Shown here piece after piece: positions 54,567 through 63,007 of a stretch of 64,000 nucleotides of DNA. Every line of letters starts with the position of its first letter. Positions within the stretch are counted from its first letter, which is position 1. Source of the stretch: Streptomyces changanensis (lineage in GTDB: Bacteria; Actinomycetota; Actinomycetes; Streptomycetales; Streptomycetaceae). Made by a program: the position numbers and the translations under genes. Location: NCBI RefSeq assembly GCF_024600715.1, contig NZ_CP102332.1, forward strand, positions 5,580,001-5,644,000. Reading direction: 5' to 3'. Under the pieces are notes generated by a model. The model was given only the letters and a program-made list of their open reading frames with translations. It had not been told where the DNA came from and searched no databases.

Positions 54567-56171
54567 TCACTCCTCGCGCAGCGGGACCGACACGTACGAG
54601 GGGTCGGACGGCGGCGAGGAGAAGGTCAGCCGCGCGCCGGACGGGTTGTGCTCGATGTAGAGGGGGTCGACGGTGTCGACGACCAGGGCGAGCCGGTGTC
54701 CGGCGGGGACGTCGTACGAGGTCGAGAAGAGCTCCAGGTCCACCGCGAACGGCCGGCCCGGCGTCTTGTCGTGGAAGGTGAAGGGGGCGTTGCTGACCAG
54801 CTTCCCGAGGCCGAGCGGGCCCACGTCGTACAGGTAGGCGACGAGGGTGCCGCTGGAGGCGGTGCTGGTGACCGTCGTGTGCAGCTTCGCCGTCCCCCGG
54901 ACCCGCTGCACGGAGCCGTACCGCTCGGACTGCCAGACGGCGGCGTAGGAGCGCGGCAGGAGGGGGATCGAGGCGGTGGGCGGGAGCTTGAGGAACTGGT
55001 CGAGCAGGTTGGAGAGCATCAGGACGCCGCCGTTGGCGCCGGAGTCGACGTTCGCGCGCACCCCCTGTGTGTCGGTGAGCGGGATCCTGCGCTCGTCCGC
55101 GCCGACCGACGTCCAGCTCGCGTAGCCCTCGTAGCCGCCGCCCGTCCGCGACCTGAGCTGGACGGGCTGCTCGCGGTCGATGCCGTTGTCGACGCCCTTG
55201 AGGTGGTGGTCGAACCAGCGGTGGGCGTTGGTCCAGGTGTCGTTGGGCAGGCCGAGCAGGCCCGTGGCCTCGGCGGTGGCGTGGTCGCCGGGGCGCAGCT
55301 CCAGGCGCTTGGGACCGGTGAGCTTCTCGTAGAAGGACGCGTACTGGTTGGGCGGGAAGATCGTGTCGCCCCAGGCGTTGCCGAGCATGACGGCGGTGCC
55401 GTTGGCGTTGATCCGGTCCACCTGGAACGCCGGGGAGCGCTTGGCGCCCCACGCGATCATCTCGTCCTCCTGGTCGAGATCGGAGGCGAGGAAGTCCTTG
55501 AGGACCTGCTGGAGTTCGGGGCTCGGGCGGCCGGTGAGGAGGCCGGTGCCGCCGAGCATCGCGGCGGCCTGGAGGTGCTGGGTGCGGCCGCTGTAGATGG
55601 AGTCGATGAGATCGGCCCAGCCGCTCATCGCGACGACCGCCTTGACGCGCTCGTCGTTCGCGGCGGCGAGGAGGCTGATGCCGGCGCCGTAGCTGACGCC
55701 GGCCATGCCGATGCGCTCGGGATCGGCGGGGGTGTGGGCCAGCGCCCAGTCGATGACCTTGGAGGCGTCGGCGATGTCCGGCGGGCCGGCGACCTCGATG
55801 TTCCCGCCGGACTGCCAGAAGCCGCGGGAGTTGTAACTGACCACGACGTAACCGGCGTCGGCGAGCTTCCGCGCCTGCGCGAGGTACTCGATCTGCGGCA
55901 TGGACCAACTGGTGGGCAGGACGACCAGCGGGTGGCGGCGGGTCGCGTCGGCGCCCGCCGGCGTGACGACGTTGGCCTTGAGGACGGTGCCCCCGTCGCC
56001 GACGATGTCGACGAAACGGATCCCGGCCGCGGCGGTGGAGGCGGCGGAGGGGGCGGCGTCGGCGGTCCCGGCCGACGCCGCCGGGGCGAGCCCGAAGGCC
56101 GCCCCGGTCACCAGGACGGCCGCGGCCGTACCGGCGGCCGCGGCCCGCTTGGCTGAGCGCACGTGTCCCAC
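54567..56171 (-). CDS. Secreted S15-type peptidase / acylase (X-Pro dipeptidyl-peptidase-like)
   Basis: A 534-residue exported protein. The signal peptide runs to about residue 34 (AAASA-like ASAG). The alpha/beta-hydrolase core has VVVSYNSRGFWQSGG, the nucleophile elbow GVSYGAGISLL (Ser about 162), an Asp in NAWGDTIFP and a His in LRPGDHATAEA. The C-terminal jelly-roll domain typical of the CocE/NonD group follows (TVTSTASSGTLVAYLYDV, GHRLALVVDTVDPLY). It may be a peptidase or an ester/amide hydrolase. GTG 56171 is the start. A dense set of GTAAC repeats lies just upstream. Confidence 0.88.
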   Translation of the reverse strand: MGHVRSAKRAAAAGTAAAVLVTGAAFGLAPAASAGTADAAPSAASTAAAGIRFVDIVGDGGTVLKANVVTPAGADATRRHPLVVLPTSWSMPQIEYLAQARKLADAGYVVVSYNSRGFWQSGGNIEVAGPPDIADASKVIDWALAHTPADPERIGMAGVSYGAGISLLAAANDERVKAVVAMSGWADLIDSIYSGRTQHLQAAAMLGGTGLLTGRPSPELQQVLKDFLASDLDQEDEMIAWGAKRSPAFQVDRINANGTAVMLGNAWGDTIFPPNQYASFYEKLTGPKRLELRPGDHATAEATGLLGLPNDTWTNAHRWFDHHLKGVDNGIDREQPVQLRSRTGGGYEGYASWTSVGADERRIPLTDTQGVRANVDSGANGGVLMLSNLLDQFLKLPPTASIPLLPRSYAAVWQSERYGSVQRVRGTAKLHTTVTSTASSGTLVAYLYDVGPLGLGKLVSNAPFTFHDKTPGRPFAVDLELFSTSYDVPAGHRLALVVDTVDPLYIEHNPSGARLTFSSPPSDPSYVSVPLREE

Positions 56172-56233
56172 GGGTCACTCCTCACTCGCGTGTCACGCGT
56201 GGTCGAAAGTGAACCGAAGGTATCCGCCCATGC

Positions 56234-56273
56234 TTACCCGGGGTAACTCCCTGGTAAGTTACGTGACGGTAAC
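56234..56273 (-). promoter_or_regulatory. GTAAC-repeat operator before the peptidase gene (MtrA-like)
   Basis: Perfect TTACCC-G-GGGTAA (56234-56246) and the palindrome GTTAC-N6-GTAAC (56258-56273) lie together 60-100 bases before the peptidase start. On the minus strand one reads GTTACC-N5-GTAACT, which resembles the direct-repeat site I recall for the response regulator MtrA. This is a resemblance only. Confidence 0.4.
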
Positions 56274-56308
56274 AATTGGTGGCGGGGTGCGGCCGGCCGC
56301 CCGCCCGG

Positions 56309-57502
56309 TCAGCGCAGCGCGCTCTTCGCCTGCCACTCGCTCCAGGAGAGGTTCCACTCGCCGTAGCCGTTGTTGAGGGCCTGCGTCCCCTTGGCGTCCT
56401 CGCCCTCGATCTCGAACGGGTCGCCGACCTGCACCTGCTCGTACACCCACCGGGCGTTGCCGTCGGTCATGCCGATGCAGCCGGAGCTGCGGTTGGCGCT
56501 GCCCATGTACTTGGCGTTCCACGGCGCGGCGTGCGCGTACATGCCCGACCAGGTGAGCCGCATCGAGTAGTCGACCATCTTGTCGTAGGCGTCGCCGAGG
56601 CCCACCGTCTCGGAGCGCATGTTGATGGTGCCCTCCTTCGACATCAGGACGGTCTTGCCCCGCCACGACGCCTTCTCGCCACCCGGCGTGCCGGCCGACA
56701 TCGGGACGTCCCTGACGACCCGGCCGTCGCGCAGCAGCTTCAGGCGGTGTCCGTCCAGGTCGACCTTGACGACCTGGTTCCGGCCGATGGTGAAGTTCGT
56801 GGTGTAGTCCCGGACGAACCAGCCGCCGTCGGCCCCGGAGTCCACGCCGTTGAGGCGGGCGTCCAGGGTGACCTTGGTGCCGGACTTCCAGTACTCCTTC
56901 GGCCGCCAGTCGACCCGGTCCTTGCCGGACCAGTCCTGCATCCAGCCCCACGAGCCCTCGGTGCCGTTCGAGGTGGTGACCTTGAGGGCCTTCTCCACCG
57001 CCGCCTTGTCCTTGACCGGGTGGTCGAAGACGATCGACAGCGGCTGGGCTATGCCGACCGTGGTGTTCTTCCCCGGGGCGAGGGTGAGCTTGTTGACCTT
57101 CTCCGGGGCGGCGGTGGCGAAGTCGGCCTTGGCGCTGCCGCCGTTCGCGTCGCGCGCCTCGACGGTGTAACCGGTGCCGGGGGCCGCGTTGCGGACCGAC
57201 GTCCAGGACCTGCCGTCCGTGGACACCTTGCCCTCCAGCGTGGCGCCCTTCGAGTCGGTCACCGTCACCTGGGCGAGCTTGCCGTCGGCGAGGGTGACCC
57301 GGACCGGGCTGCCGGGCTTCGCCTGCTTGCCCGTCAGGTTCACGGAGATGCGCGTCTCCGGCTTGGCCTTGCCGTCCCCGCCGGCACCGCCGGTCGAGGA
57401 GCCGCTGCCGCCGCCCGAGCACGCGGTCAGGGCCGCGGTCAGAACCGCGGTACCGGCGAGGGCGGTGGTGCGGAGCGTGGTGCGGGCACGTGTGCGGCTC
57501 AA
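56309..57502 (-). CDS. L,D-transpeptidase lipoprotein (YkuD family)
   Basis: A 397-residue cell-wall enzyme that makes 3-3 peptide cross-links. The N-terminus has a lipobox (LTAC, Cys about 28) followed by a Gly/Ser linker. Two Ig-like domains (about 50-150 and 150-245) precede the YkuD domain (about 248-370), whose active site reads HAAPWNAKYMGSANRSSGCI with Cys342. A C-terminal cap (GYGEWNLSWSEWQ) is typical of the actinobacterial enzymes. It starts at TTG 57502, eight bases behind GGAGG. An actinomycete wall with 3-3 links agrees. Confidence 0.93.
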   Translation of the reverse strand: MSRTRARTTLRTTALAGTAVLTAALTACSGGGSGSSTGGAGGDGKAKPETRISVNLTGKQAKPGSPVRVTLADGKLAQVTVTDSKGATLEGKVSTDGRSWTSVRNAAPGTGYTVEARDANGGSAKADFATAAPEKVNKLTLAPGKNTTVGIAQPLSIVFDHPVKDKAAVEKALKVTTSNGTEGSWGWMQDWSGKDRVDWRPKEYWKSGTKVTLDARLNGVDSGADGGWFVRDYTTNFTIGRNQVVKVDLDGHRLKLLRDGRVVRDVPMSAGTPGGEKASWRGKTVLMSKEGTINMRSETVGLGDAYDKMVDYSMRLTWSGMYAHAAPWNAKYMGSANRSSGCIGMTDGNARWVYEQVQVGDPFEIEGEDAKGTQALNNGYGEWNLSWSEWQAKSALR

Positions 57503-57714
57503 CGGGAAATCCTCCGATACGTTCGTCTTCCCTGGGTGAGAGGGCGAACGACCGGTTCGGGTTGCGGGGCGAGCGGGTATTTCCGGAACGCCGGATGTGA
57601 CGCGCCCGACACCGCGCGCCGCGGGGGCGCCGGGGCGCGTGCGGGTAACGGACGTGCCACGACGCGGTCCTCACCCGATGACGATGTGCCCGGCCGCCCG
57701 GGACCGCCCGTCGC

Positions 57715-58581
57715 TCAGGGGGCGTCGGCGGTCCGGGCGGCGGCGCGGTCCGGGCCCGGGTCCTCGTCCCCTGCCGTCGCCGCGCCCGCCGTCGTCCCCG
57801 CCGCCGGGGCACCAGCCGCCGGGGCACCAGCCGGGGCATCCGCCGCATCGGCGGGCGCGGCCGGATCGGGGTCGGGGGCGGGCGCCGGGTCCAGGGCCGC
57901 CGCCGTCACGTCGGCCACCAGTTCGACCACGTCGGGACCGTACGCCTGCGAGTTGACCACCTTCAGCAGCAGGACGAACGGGCGGCGCCCGTGCTCGCGC
58001 GCCAGCTGCTCGTGGTGGCGGACCAGGTAGCGGGTGGCCGCCTGGTTCGTTATGGCCCGCTGCCCGCAGAAGAGGAACACCGGGTGCCGGCCCTCCCCGG
58101 CGGTGAGCCGCGCGAGGACGACGTACTCGCTGAGGCCCAGCTCCGCCCGGTACTCCCGCGTGCCGAACCGGTAGACGTCCGGCTTCTTCCCCGGGCCCTC
58201 CACGAGCCGCATGCCCGGCAGGAGCGTGCGCAGGTGCGCGGCCATGCGCCGGTTGGAGGTCGGGCCGCCGAGGCAGAACTCCGTGCGGTCCCCGAACCCC
58301 TGCACCGCCTGGTCGTGGCGGACGATGCGGGCGTGCGCGTCGCAGTCCCGGATCAGCGCGGACAGCTCCAGCAGCGCGAACACGTCGTTGCGGTGGACGC
58401 CGTCCCCGCCGGCCTCGCGGTTCACCACGAGCAGGCACTCCGCGTTGCCCGGCAGCCCGAAGAAGCCCTGCTTGCGGCGGAGCCGGCGCCGGGTGAGCGC
58501 CGTGCGGGCCAGCCATCCGAGTGACGCGCTGAGCCCACTGGCGGCCACGCCGAGCACGATGTTCCACAGGTCGTCGTCCAT
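57715..58581 (-). CDS. Membrane-anchored protein of unknown function
   Basis: A 288-residue protein beginning MDDDLWNIVLGVAASGLSAS, with one N-terminal transmembrane helix. A cytoplasmic domain of about 200 residues follows, with GFFGLPGNAECLLVVNREAG, HDQAVQGFGDRTEFCLGGPTSNRRM, YVVLARLTAGEGRHPVFLFCG, and VNSQAYGPDVVELVADVT. The LGGPTSN and FLFCGQR segments have the look of Rossmann-like nucleotide-binding loops. The last 55 residues are low-complexity Ala/Pro/Gly. I do not recognise a family. It is divergent from the transpeptidase-independent ggt gene and has no evident partner. Confidence 0.75.
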   Translation of the reverse strand: MDDDLWNIVLGVAASGLSASLGWLARTALTRRRLRRKQGFFGLPGNAECLLVVNREAGGDGVHRNDVFALLELSALIRDCDAHARIVRHDQAVQGFGDRTEFCLGGPTSNRRMAAHLRTLLPGMRLVEGPGKKPDVYRFGTREYRAELGLSEYVVLARLTAGEGRHPVFLFCGQRAITNQAATRYLVRHHEQLAREHGRRPFVLLLKVVNSQAYGPDVVELVADVTAAALDPAPAPDPDPAAPADAADAPAGAPAAGAPAAGTTAGAATAGDEDPGPDRAAARTADAP

Positions 58582-58662
58582 GGGCGCGCATGCTAGCGGT
58601 CCTGGTACCGCGGGCGGTGTGAAGTTACGCTGCGCGGACGGCCGTTGACTGGAGGAGCCCGC

Positions 58663-60483
58663 ATGCGTCGGTCCACCGTACGGAACGTCTCCCTCGCCGC
58701 CGTCGCCGCGACGGTGCTCGCCGTCGGCGGGGCGGCACCGCCGACGGGGGCGGCCGTCGCGGCGCCGCCACCGGCGCCGGCGAAGGAGGCGGTCGCCGCC
58801 GGCTACGGGGGCGCCGTGTCCAGCGTGGACGCCGACGCGTCCGCCGCCGGGATCGAGGTCCTGCGCCGCGGCGGCAACGCCGTGGACGCCGCCGTCGCGA
58901 CCGCCGCCGCCCTCGGCGTCACCGAGCCCTACTCGGCGGGCATCGGCGGCGGCGGGTACTTCGTGTACTACGACGCCCGCACCCGCGCCGTCCACACCGT
59001 CGACGGGCGCGAGACCGCCCCCCGCTCGGCCGACGCCTCCCTCTTCCTGGAGGACGGCGAGCCGATCCCCTTCGCGGAGGGCATGACCAGCGGCCTGGGC
59101 GTCGGTACCCCCGGCACCCCCGCCACCTGGGACACCGTCCTGGACACCTGGGGCAGCAAACCGCTGGGGGAGCTGCTGCGCCCCGCCGTACGGCTGGCCC
59201 GGGACGGCTTCGTCGTGGACGGCACCTTCCGCGCCCAGACACGGGACAACGAGGAGCGCTTCCGGGACTTCCCGGCGAGCGCGGAGCTGTTCCTGCCGGG
59301 CGGGGCCCTCCCCGCCGTCGGCTCCACCCTGCGCAACCCCGACCTCGCCCGCACGTACGAGGAGCTGGGCCGCCACGGCGGCGCGGCGCTCTACCGGGGC
59401 GGCCTGGCCCGCGACATCGTCCGCACCGTCCGCACCCCGCCCGTGCGCGCCGGCGCGACGCGGACCGTCCGGCCCGGCGACCTGACGGTCCGTGACCTCG
59501 CGGCGTACGAGACGCTGCGGCGCCGCCCCACGAAGACCGAGTACCGCGGCCTCGACGTGTACGGGATGGCGCCGTCGTCGTCGGGCGGCACCACGGTCGC
59601 CGAGGCGCTCAACATCCTGGAGCGCGGGAACCTCGCGGGCGCGTCGCCGCAGACGTACCTGCACCGTCTGATCGAGGCGAGCCGGATCGCGTTCGCGGAC
59701 CGCGGCCGGTGGGTGGGTGACCCGGCGTTCGAGGACGTGCCGGTCAAGGGGCTCCTGTCGCAGCGGTTCGCCGACGCGCGTGCCTGCCTCGTCCGTGACG
59801 ACCGGGCCCTGACCAGCCCGCTCGCCCCGGGCGACCCGCGCGACCCCGAGCCGTGCGCGGCGGGCGGGACGGCGGCGCCCACGACGTACGAGGGGGAGAA
59901 CACCACGCACCTGACGGTCGCCGACCGGTGGGGCAACGTCGTCGCGTACACCCTGACCATCGAGTCGACCGGCGGCAGCGGCATCACCGTGCCGGGCCGC
60001 GGCTTCCTCCTCAACAACGAGCTGACGGACTTCTCCTTCGCCCCGGCGAACCCGGCGGTCCACGACCCCAACCTCCCGGGGCCCGGCAAGCGGCCGCGCT
60101 CCTCCATGTCCCCGACGATCGTCCTGGACCGCCACGACCGGCCGGTCCTGGCCCTCGGCTCCCCCGGCGGCGCCACCATCATCACCACCGTCCTGCAGAC
60201 CCTGACGGGCGTCGTCGACCGCCGGCTGCCGCTCGTCGACGCGATCGCCGCCCCGCGCGCCAGCCAGCGCAACCAGCCCGTCACCGACCTCGAACCCGCT
60301 CTGTACCGCAGTGCGCTGCGGGCCCGCCTCGCCGCCCTGGGCCACGCCTTCCGCGAGAACCCCGAGATCGGCGCGGCCACCGGCGTCCAGCGCCTCCCCG
60401 ACGGCCGCTGGCTGGCGGCCGCCGAGCGCACCCGGCGCGGCGGCGGGGCGGCGATGGTGGTGCGCCCGGCGGGGCGCCCGTAA
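58663..60483 (+). CDS. ggt: Gamma-glutamyltransferase / glutathione hydrolase
   Basis: A 606-residue exported proenzyme. The signal peptide ends near residue 34. The large-subunit part has VSSVDADASAAGIEVLRRGG, AGIGGGGYFVYYD and a DGRETAP Arg. The self-cleavage site and nucleophile are in GENTTHLTVADRWGN (Thr near residue 412), followed by GRGFLLNNELTDFS, RPRSSMSPTIVLD and LGSPGGATIITTVLQ. It transfers or hydrolyses gamma-glutamyl groups outside the cell. ATG 58663 has GGAGGAG. The lid-loop stretch after residue 420 is short of extra residues, as in most bacterial forms. Confidence 0.94.
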   Translation: MRRSTVRNVSLAAVAATVLAVGGAAPPTGAAVAAPPPAPAKEAVAAGYGGAVSSVDADASAAGIEVLRRGGNAVDAAVATAAALGVTEPYSAGIGGGGYFVYYDARTRAVHTVDGRETAPRSADASLFLEDGEPIPFAEGMTSGLGVGTPGTPATWDTVLDTWGSKPLGELLRPAVRLARDGFVVDGTFRAQTRDNEERFRDFPASAELFLPGGALPAVGSTLRNPDLARTYEELGRHGGAALYRGGLARDIVRTVRTPPVRAGATRTVRPGDLTVRDLAAYETLRRRPTKTEYRGLDVYGMAPSSSGGTTVAEALNILERGNLAGASPQTYLHRLIEASRIAFADRGRWVGDPAFEDVPVKGLLSQRFADARACLVRDDRALTSPLAPGDPRDPEPCAAGGTAAPTTYEGENTTHLTVADRWGNVVAYTLTIESTGGSGITVPGRGFLLNNELTDFSFAPANPAVHDPNLPGPGKRPRSSMSPTIVLDRHDRPVLALGSPGGATIITTVLQTLTGVVDRRLPLVDAIAAPRASQRNQPVTDLEPALYRSALRARLAALGHAFRENPEIGAATGVQRLPDGRWLAAAERTRRGGGAAMVVRPAGRP

Positions 60484-60752
60484 CACCCCGCCCGCGCCCC
60501 CGACCGCGCACGGCTGCCCCGAACCGCGCACGGCTGCTCCCGGCGCCCGCGCGGCGCCCCCGAGCCCGCGCGGCGTTCGTCGGCCCGCGCGACGGTCCGC
60601 ACCCCCGAGCCGGATCCGGGGGTCCGGACCGCCGCACGGAACACCGTCCGGCGTCGTTCGGAAACGCGTCCGTTGTGGACCACTTGGGTGTGAAACGTGA
60701 TCGACTCCGGCTGTTGACGGCGGCGGTCTTGCTCCGCGATGTGACGAGGCTT

Positions 60753-60801
60753 ACGTTCTCCTCCTACGTCTCCTCCCACGTACCGCTCTACGTGCGTAGA
60801 G
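60753..60801 (+). promoter_or_regulatory. ACGT-core repeat array and palindrome before the pyrimidine operon
   Basis: ACGT cores at 60753, 60766, 60778 and 60790 are spaced 13, 12 and 12 bases. The last is the centre of the perfect palindrome CTCTACG-TG-CGTAGAG (60786-60801), 32 bases before the start codon. A TTGACG near 60714 may be the -35. The array is a likely regulator site; the binding protein is unknown. The remaining bases 60484-60700 show no gene. Confidence 0.5.
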
Positions 60802-60832
60802 GCTCATCGACGCCGTGCCGAAGGAGCAGCCC

Positions 60833-61675
60833 ATGTCCCACACCGTGCGCGCCGCGCTCGTCCAGGCCTCCTGGACCGGCGACACCGAATCGATGATCGC
60901 CAAGCACGAGGAGCACGCCCGCGAGGCCGCCCGCCAGGGGGCGCGGGTGATCGGCTTCCAGGAGGTGTTCAACGCCCCGTACTTCTGCCAGGAGCAGGAC
61001 GTCGACCACTACGGCTGGGCCGAGCCCGTACCCGACGGCCCCACCGTCAGCCGCATGCGCGACCTCGCCCGCGAGACCGGCATGGTCGTGGTCGCCCCGG
61101 TCTTCGAGGTCGAGGGCCCCGGCCTCTACTACAACACCGCCGCCGTCATCGACGCCGACGGCACCTACCTCGGCAAGTACCGCAAGCACCACATCCCGCA
61201 GCTCAAGGGCTTCTACGAGAAGTTCTACTTCCGCCCCGGCAACCTCGGCTGGCCCGTCTTCGACACGGCCGTCGGCCGCGTCGGCGTCTACATCTGCTAC
61301 GACCGCCACTTCCCCGAAGGATGGCGGCAACTCGGCCTCAACGGAGCACAGTTGGTGTACAACCCGTCGGCCACGCACCGCAGCCTCTCCTCCCACCTGT
61401 GGCAGCTGGAGCAACCCGCGGCAGCCGTCGCCAACGAGTACTTCGTCGCCGCGATCAACCGCGTCGGCCGGGAGCACTACGGGGACAACGACTTCTACGG
61501 CACCAGCTACTTCGTCGACCCGCGCGGCCGCCTCGTCGGCGAGGCCGGGTCCGACAAGGAGGACGAACTCCTCGTGCGGGACCTCGACTTCGACCTCATC
61601 GACGACGTGCGCCAACAGTGGGCGTTCTACCGCGACCGCCGGCCCGACGCGTACGAGGGGCTGGTGCGGCCGTGA
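60833..61675 (+). CDS. Beta-ureidopropionase-like carbon-nitrogen hydrolase
   Basis: A 280-residue nitrilase-superfamily enzyme with the Glu-Lys-Cys triad: Glu in VIGFQEVFNAPYFCQEQ (about residue 43), Lys in LGKYRKHHIPQ (about 115) and Cys in VYICYDRHFPEGWR (about 149). FYEKFYFRPGNLGWPVFD and SLSSHLWQLEQPAAAVANEY match N-carbamoyl-beta-alanine hydrolases, which free beta-alanine, CO2 and ammonia in the last step of reductive pyrimidine breakdown. N-carbamoylputrescine amidase is an alternative, but the aminotransferase and dihydropyrimidinase that follow favour pyrimidines. ATG 60833 has AAGGAG. Confidence 0.9.
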   Translation: MSHTVRAALVQASWTGDTESMIAKHEEHAREAARQGARVIGFQEVFNAPYFCQEQDVDHYGWAEPVPDGPTVSRMRDLARETGMVVVAPVFEVEGPGLYYNTAAVIDADGTYLGKYRKHHIPQLKGFYEKFYFRPGNLGWPVFDTAVGRVGVYICYDRHFPEGWRQLGLNGAQLVYNPSATHRSLSSHLWQLEQPAAAVANEYFVAAINRVGREHYGDNDFYGTSYFVDPRGRLVGEAGSDKEDELLVRDLDFDLIDDVRQQWAFYRDRRPDAYEGLVRP

Positions 61676-62973
61676 ACCACCCCCACGCGCACCGGCAGCT
61701 CCACGACCGCCACCGGGCCGTCCTGCCCGACTGGCTGTCCCTCTACTACGACGACCCCGTCGAGATCACCCACGGCGAGGGCCGCCACGTCTGGGACGCC
61801 GAGGGCAACCGCTACCTCGACTTCTTCGGCGGGATCCTCACCACCATGACCGCCCACGCCCTCCCCGAGGTCACCAAGGCCGTCGCCGAGCAGGCCGGGC
61901 GGATCATCCACTCGTCCACGCTCTACCTCAACCGCCCGATGGTGGAGCTCGCCGAGCGCGTCGCCGCCCTCTCCGGCATCCCCGACGCCCGCGTCTTCTT
62001 CACCACCTCCGGCACCGAGGCGAACGACACCGCGCTCCTCCTCGCCACCGCGTACCGCCGCACCAACCAGATCCTGGCGATGCGCAACAGCTACCACGGC
62101 CGCTCCTTCTCCACCGTCTCCGTCACCGGCAACCGCGCCTGGGCCACCACCGGCCTCTCCCCGCTGCGCACGCTGTACGTGCACGGCGCCGTCCGCGGCC
62201 GCGGCCCCTTCGCCCACCTGTCCGACGCGGACTTCACCGCCGCCTGCGTCGCCGACCTGGAGGACCTGATCGGGCACACCGGCGACGTCGCCGCGCTCAT
62301 CGCCGAACCCATCCAGGGCGTCGGCGGCTTCACCTCGCCCCCCGACGGGCTGTACGCCGCGTTCCGCGAGGTGCTGCGGCGCCACGGCATCCTCTGGATC
62401 AGCGACGAGGTGCAGACCGGGTGGGGCCGCACCGGCGAGCACTTCTGGGGCTGGCAGGCCCACGCCGCCGCCGGCCCGCCGGACCTCCTCACCTTCGCCA
62501 AGGGCATCGGCAACGGCATGTCCGTCGGCGGGGTCGTCGCCCGCGCCGAGGTGATGAACTGCCTGAGCGCCAACTCGATCTCCACCTTCGGCGGCTCCCC
62601 GGTCACCATGGCCGCGGGCCTCGCCAACCTCACCTACCTCCTCGAACACGACCTCCAGGGCAACGCCCGGCGCGTCGGCGGCCTCCTCGCCGAGCGGCTG
62701 CGCGCCATCGCCGCGGGCGTCGACCGGGTACGGGAGGTGCGCGGCCGGGGTCTGATGCTCGGCGTCGAACTGGCCGACCCGCACACCGGCGCCGCCGACC
62801 CGGGGGCCGCCGCGGCCGTCCTGGAGGCCGCCCGGGAACGCGGGCTGCTCATCGGCAAGGGGGGCGGCCACGACACCAGCGTCCTGCGCGTCGCGCCGCC
62901 GCTGTCGCTCACCGTCGCCGAGGCCGAGGAGGGCGCCGCCCTGCTCGAACAGGCCCTCCACACCATCCGGTAA
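61672..62973 (+). CDS. Class III aminotransferase (probable beta-alanine aminotransferase)
   Basis: A 433-residue PLP enzyme of the AGXT2-like branch. NRYLDFFGGILTTMTAHALPEV is the substrate loop, FFTTSGTEANDTALL the phosphate site, RNSYHGRSFSTVS the ring-stacking region, ISDEVQTGWGRTGEHFWGW the Asp, and LLTFAKGIGNGM the PLP lysine (about residue 281). It would turn beta-alanine (or 3-aminoisobutyrate) from the preceding enzyme into malonate semialdehyde. GTG 61672 overlaps the hydrolase stop by four bases, so the two are translationally coupled. Confidence 0.9.
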   Translation: MNHPHAHRQLHDRHRAVLPDWLSLYYDDPVEITHGEGRHVWDAEGNRYLDFFGGILTTMTAHALPEVTKAVAEQAGRIIHSSTLYLNRPMVELAERVAALSGIPDARVFFTTSGTEANDTALLLATAYRRTNQILAMRNSYHGRSFSTVSVTGNRAWATTGLSPLRTLYVHGAVRGRGPFAHLSDADFTAACVADLEDLIGHTGDVAALIAEPIQGVGGFTSPPDGLYAAFREVLRRHGILWISDEVQTGWGRTGEHFWGWQAHAAAGPPDLLTFAKGIGNGMSVGGVVARAEVMNCLSANSISTFGGSPVTMAAGLANLTYLLEHDLQGNARRVGGLLAERLRAIAAGVDRVREVRGRGLMLGVELADPHTGAADPGAAAAVLEAARERGLLIGKGGGHDTSVLRVAPPLSLTVAEAEEGAALLEQALHTIR

Positions 62974-63007
62974 GCCACCCACCCGCACGCAAGGGGGCCG
63001 CCAGGCC

